From: Candidatus Bathyarchaeota archaeon B23
Lineage (GTDB): Archaea; Thermoproteota; Bathyarchaeia; TCS64; B23
Direction: 5' to 3'
Assembly: GCA_001593875.1 (NCBI GenBank)
Contig: LUCA01000033.1
Coordinates: forward strand, 1 to 7,064
Length of the DNA: 7,064 bases
The notes under the pieces were generated by a model. The model did no database searches. It was not told the origin of the DNA and saw only the letters and a list, made by a program, of their open reading frames with translations. How positions within the stretch are numbered: the first letter of the stretch is position 1; every line of letters starts with the position of its first letter. Below are positions 6,197 to 7,064 of this stretch, one piece after another. A program made the translations under genes and the position numbers.

Positions 6197-6215
6197 GATT
6201 GATGAATCATCAATC
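6197..6215. promoter_or_regulatory. 19-base palindrome over the predicted HMG-CoA synthase start site, candidate operator
   Basis: GATTGATGA-A-TCATCAATC has two perfect 9-base arms around one central base. It begins 8 bases after the TATA element and spans the predicted transcription start, the usual place for an archaeal repressor that blocks polymerase recruitment. No regulator gene is in the window, so the binding protein is unknown. The symmetry is seen directly; the operator role is inferred. Confidence 0.6.
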
Positions 6216-6224
6216 GCCAGATGT

Positions 6225-6231
6225 GGTGATC
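6225..6231 (+). promoter_or_regulatory. Shine-Dalgarno site GGTGATC of the HMG-CoA synthase gene
   Basis: GGTGATC is a full match to the archaeal anti-Shine-Dalgarno complement and ends 3 bases before the TTG at 6235. It supports TTG over the in-frame GTG codons at 6223 and 6226, which overlap the site itself. Confidence 0.65.
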
Positions 6232-6234
6232 ATT

Positions 6235-7064
6235 TTGAAGACCTCACGCCCCGTCGGCATCATCGGGTATGGGGCTTATATCCCTCTAAATAGACTCAAG
6301 GCCTCAGAGATCAGCAGGGTCTGGGGTGGATGTGGGGAGCCCATAGAGGAGAAGGCCGTCGCCTCCATAGATGAGGACGCCGTCACCATAGCTGTCGAGT
6401 GCGCCCGATACGCCGTCAAGAGGGCCAACATCGATCCCAGCGAGATCGGGGCCATCTACGTCGGGACGGAGTCGAAGCCCTACGCCGTCAAGCCCTGCGG
6501 CAGCATAGTGGCGGAGGCGATAGGGGCGACGCCCCAGGTGACGGCCGCCGACTACGAGTTCGCCTGCAAGGCCGGAACCGAGGCCTTCCAGACCTGTATC
6601 GGCCTCGTCTCCAGCGGGATGGTGAAGTATGCCATGGCCATAGGCGCCGACACGGCTCAGGGGAGGCCCGCCGACCCCCTGGAATACACCGTCGCCTGCG
6701 GCGGAGCCGCCTTCATCTTCACCCTCAAATCCGATAGAACCCTCGCCTACCTGGAGAGCTCCTACTCCTACGTCACCGACACCCCGGACTTCTGGAGGAG
6801 AGGCCTTGAGATGTATCCCAGGCATGGTAACCGCTTCACGGGTGAGCCCGCCTACTTCAGACATATCATAGGGGCTGCGAAGGGCCTCATGGGAGAGCTG
6901 GGCTATGATCCAGGGGACTTCAAGTACGCCGTCTTCCACCAGCCCAATGTGAAGTTCCCCATAAAGGTGGCTAAACGGCTAGGCTTCGGCATGGACGCCA
7001 TAAAGCCCGGCCTCATCGTCCCCCACGTCGGCAACACCTACGCCGGCTCCACGCCCCTAGGGTT
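6235..7064 (+). CDS. mvaS: Hydroxymethylglutaryl-CoA synthase, archaeal type, C-terminus cut by window edge
   Basis: Condenses acetyl-CoA with acetoacetyl-CoA to HMG-CoA, the entry to mevalonate and archaeal isoprenoid lipids. The 276 visible residues are about 80% of the usual 350. With TTG 6235 as start the protein opens MKTSRPVGIIGYGAYIP, and the thiolase-fold catalytic residues fall at Glu79 in VGTESKPYAVKP, Cys111 in YEFACKAGT and His235 in FHQPN, almost the numbering of the bacterial enzyme (E79/C111/H233), which supports this start. GTG at 6226 or 6223 would add three or four residues. The glycine-rich VACGGAAFIF and HVGNTYAGSTPLG near the edge are also family features. It has its own strong promoter with a palindrome over the start site, so it is separate from the upstream run. 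In archaea the enzyme works in a complex with acetoacetyl-CoA thiolase and a DUF35 protein, whose genes are expected just beyond the window. Confidence 0.95.
   Translation, partial: MKTSRPVGIIGYGAYIPLNRLKASEISRVWGGCGEPIEEKAVASIDEDAVTIAVECARYAVKRANIDPSEIGAIYVGTESKPYAVKPCGSIVAEAIGATPQVTAADYEFACKAGTEAFQTCIGLVSSGMVKYAMAIGADTAQGRPADPLEYTVACGGAAFIFTLKSDRTLAYLESSYSYVTDTPDFWRRGLEMYPRHGNRFTGEPAYFRHIIGAAKGLMGELGYDPGDFKYAVFHQPNVKFPIKVAKRLGFGMDAIKPGLIVPHVGNTYAGSTPLG

Noticed and set aside
6221..6229. Two-codon mini-ORF ATG TGG TGA overlapping the HMG-CoA synthase ribosome site
   Set aside because: It has no ribosome site of its own and is a likely chance product of the GTGGTGATC sequence; regulation by such a start-stop would need evidence.
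6304..6939. 211-codon open frame on the minus strand opposite HMG-CoA synthase
   Set aside because: It lies entirely antisense to a gene with all three catalytic residues; the glycine- and valine-rich translation has no recognisable motif.

Overview
The window looks like part of an archaeal chromosome. The evidence is archaeal-type BRE/TATA promoters at the expected distance from starts, a GGTGATC-type Shine-Dalgarno site, short or absent leaders with GTG/TTG starts, and an archaeal-type HMG-CoA synthase at the right edge. Arginine is encoded mostly by AGG, and coding is GC-rich and dense. A hot-spring or sediment lineage of the Thermoproteota/TACK side is my guess; the phylum cannot be fixed from the sequence alone. 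There are eight genes, two of them cut by the window edges, and no RNA gene, mobile element, CRISPR array or gene-free gap over 100 bases.

Left half, minus strand, in transcription order: a polysaccharide pyruvyl transferase (3168-2248), a membrane-anchored family 2 glycosyltransferase (2235-1219), a RimI-like GNAT acetyltransferase (1217-774) and the N-terminal two thirds of an inositol-3-phosphate synthase (724 to the edge). The first three are packed with gaps of 12 and 1 bases. The inositol synthase has its own TATA box and Shine-Dalgarno site.

Right half, plus strand, diverging from a 37-base gap: a flippase-like multi-span membrane protein of the LPG-synthase/AglD C-terminal type (3206-4246), a Gfo/Idh/MocA sugar oxidoreductase (4286-5275) and a DUF362 protein (5268-6140, overlapping its neighbour by 8 bases). 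A 94-base regulatory gap follows, and then HMG-CoA synthase (6235 to the edge), the committed step of mevalonate and archaeal lipid synthesis.

Read together, the divergent block 2248-5275 resembles a small pathway for building, modifying (pyruvyl ketal, oxidised or epimerised sugar) and moving a lipid-linked glycan. It is flanked by two genes for lipid building blocks: inositol phosphate for polar headgroups and mevalonate for isoprenoid chains. That joint role is inference from neighbourhood. The most striking non-coding signals are a 19-base palindrome sitting over the predicted transcription start of the HMG-CoA synthase gene, and a perfect 18-base palindrome that begins at the last base of the DUF362 stop codon.
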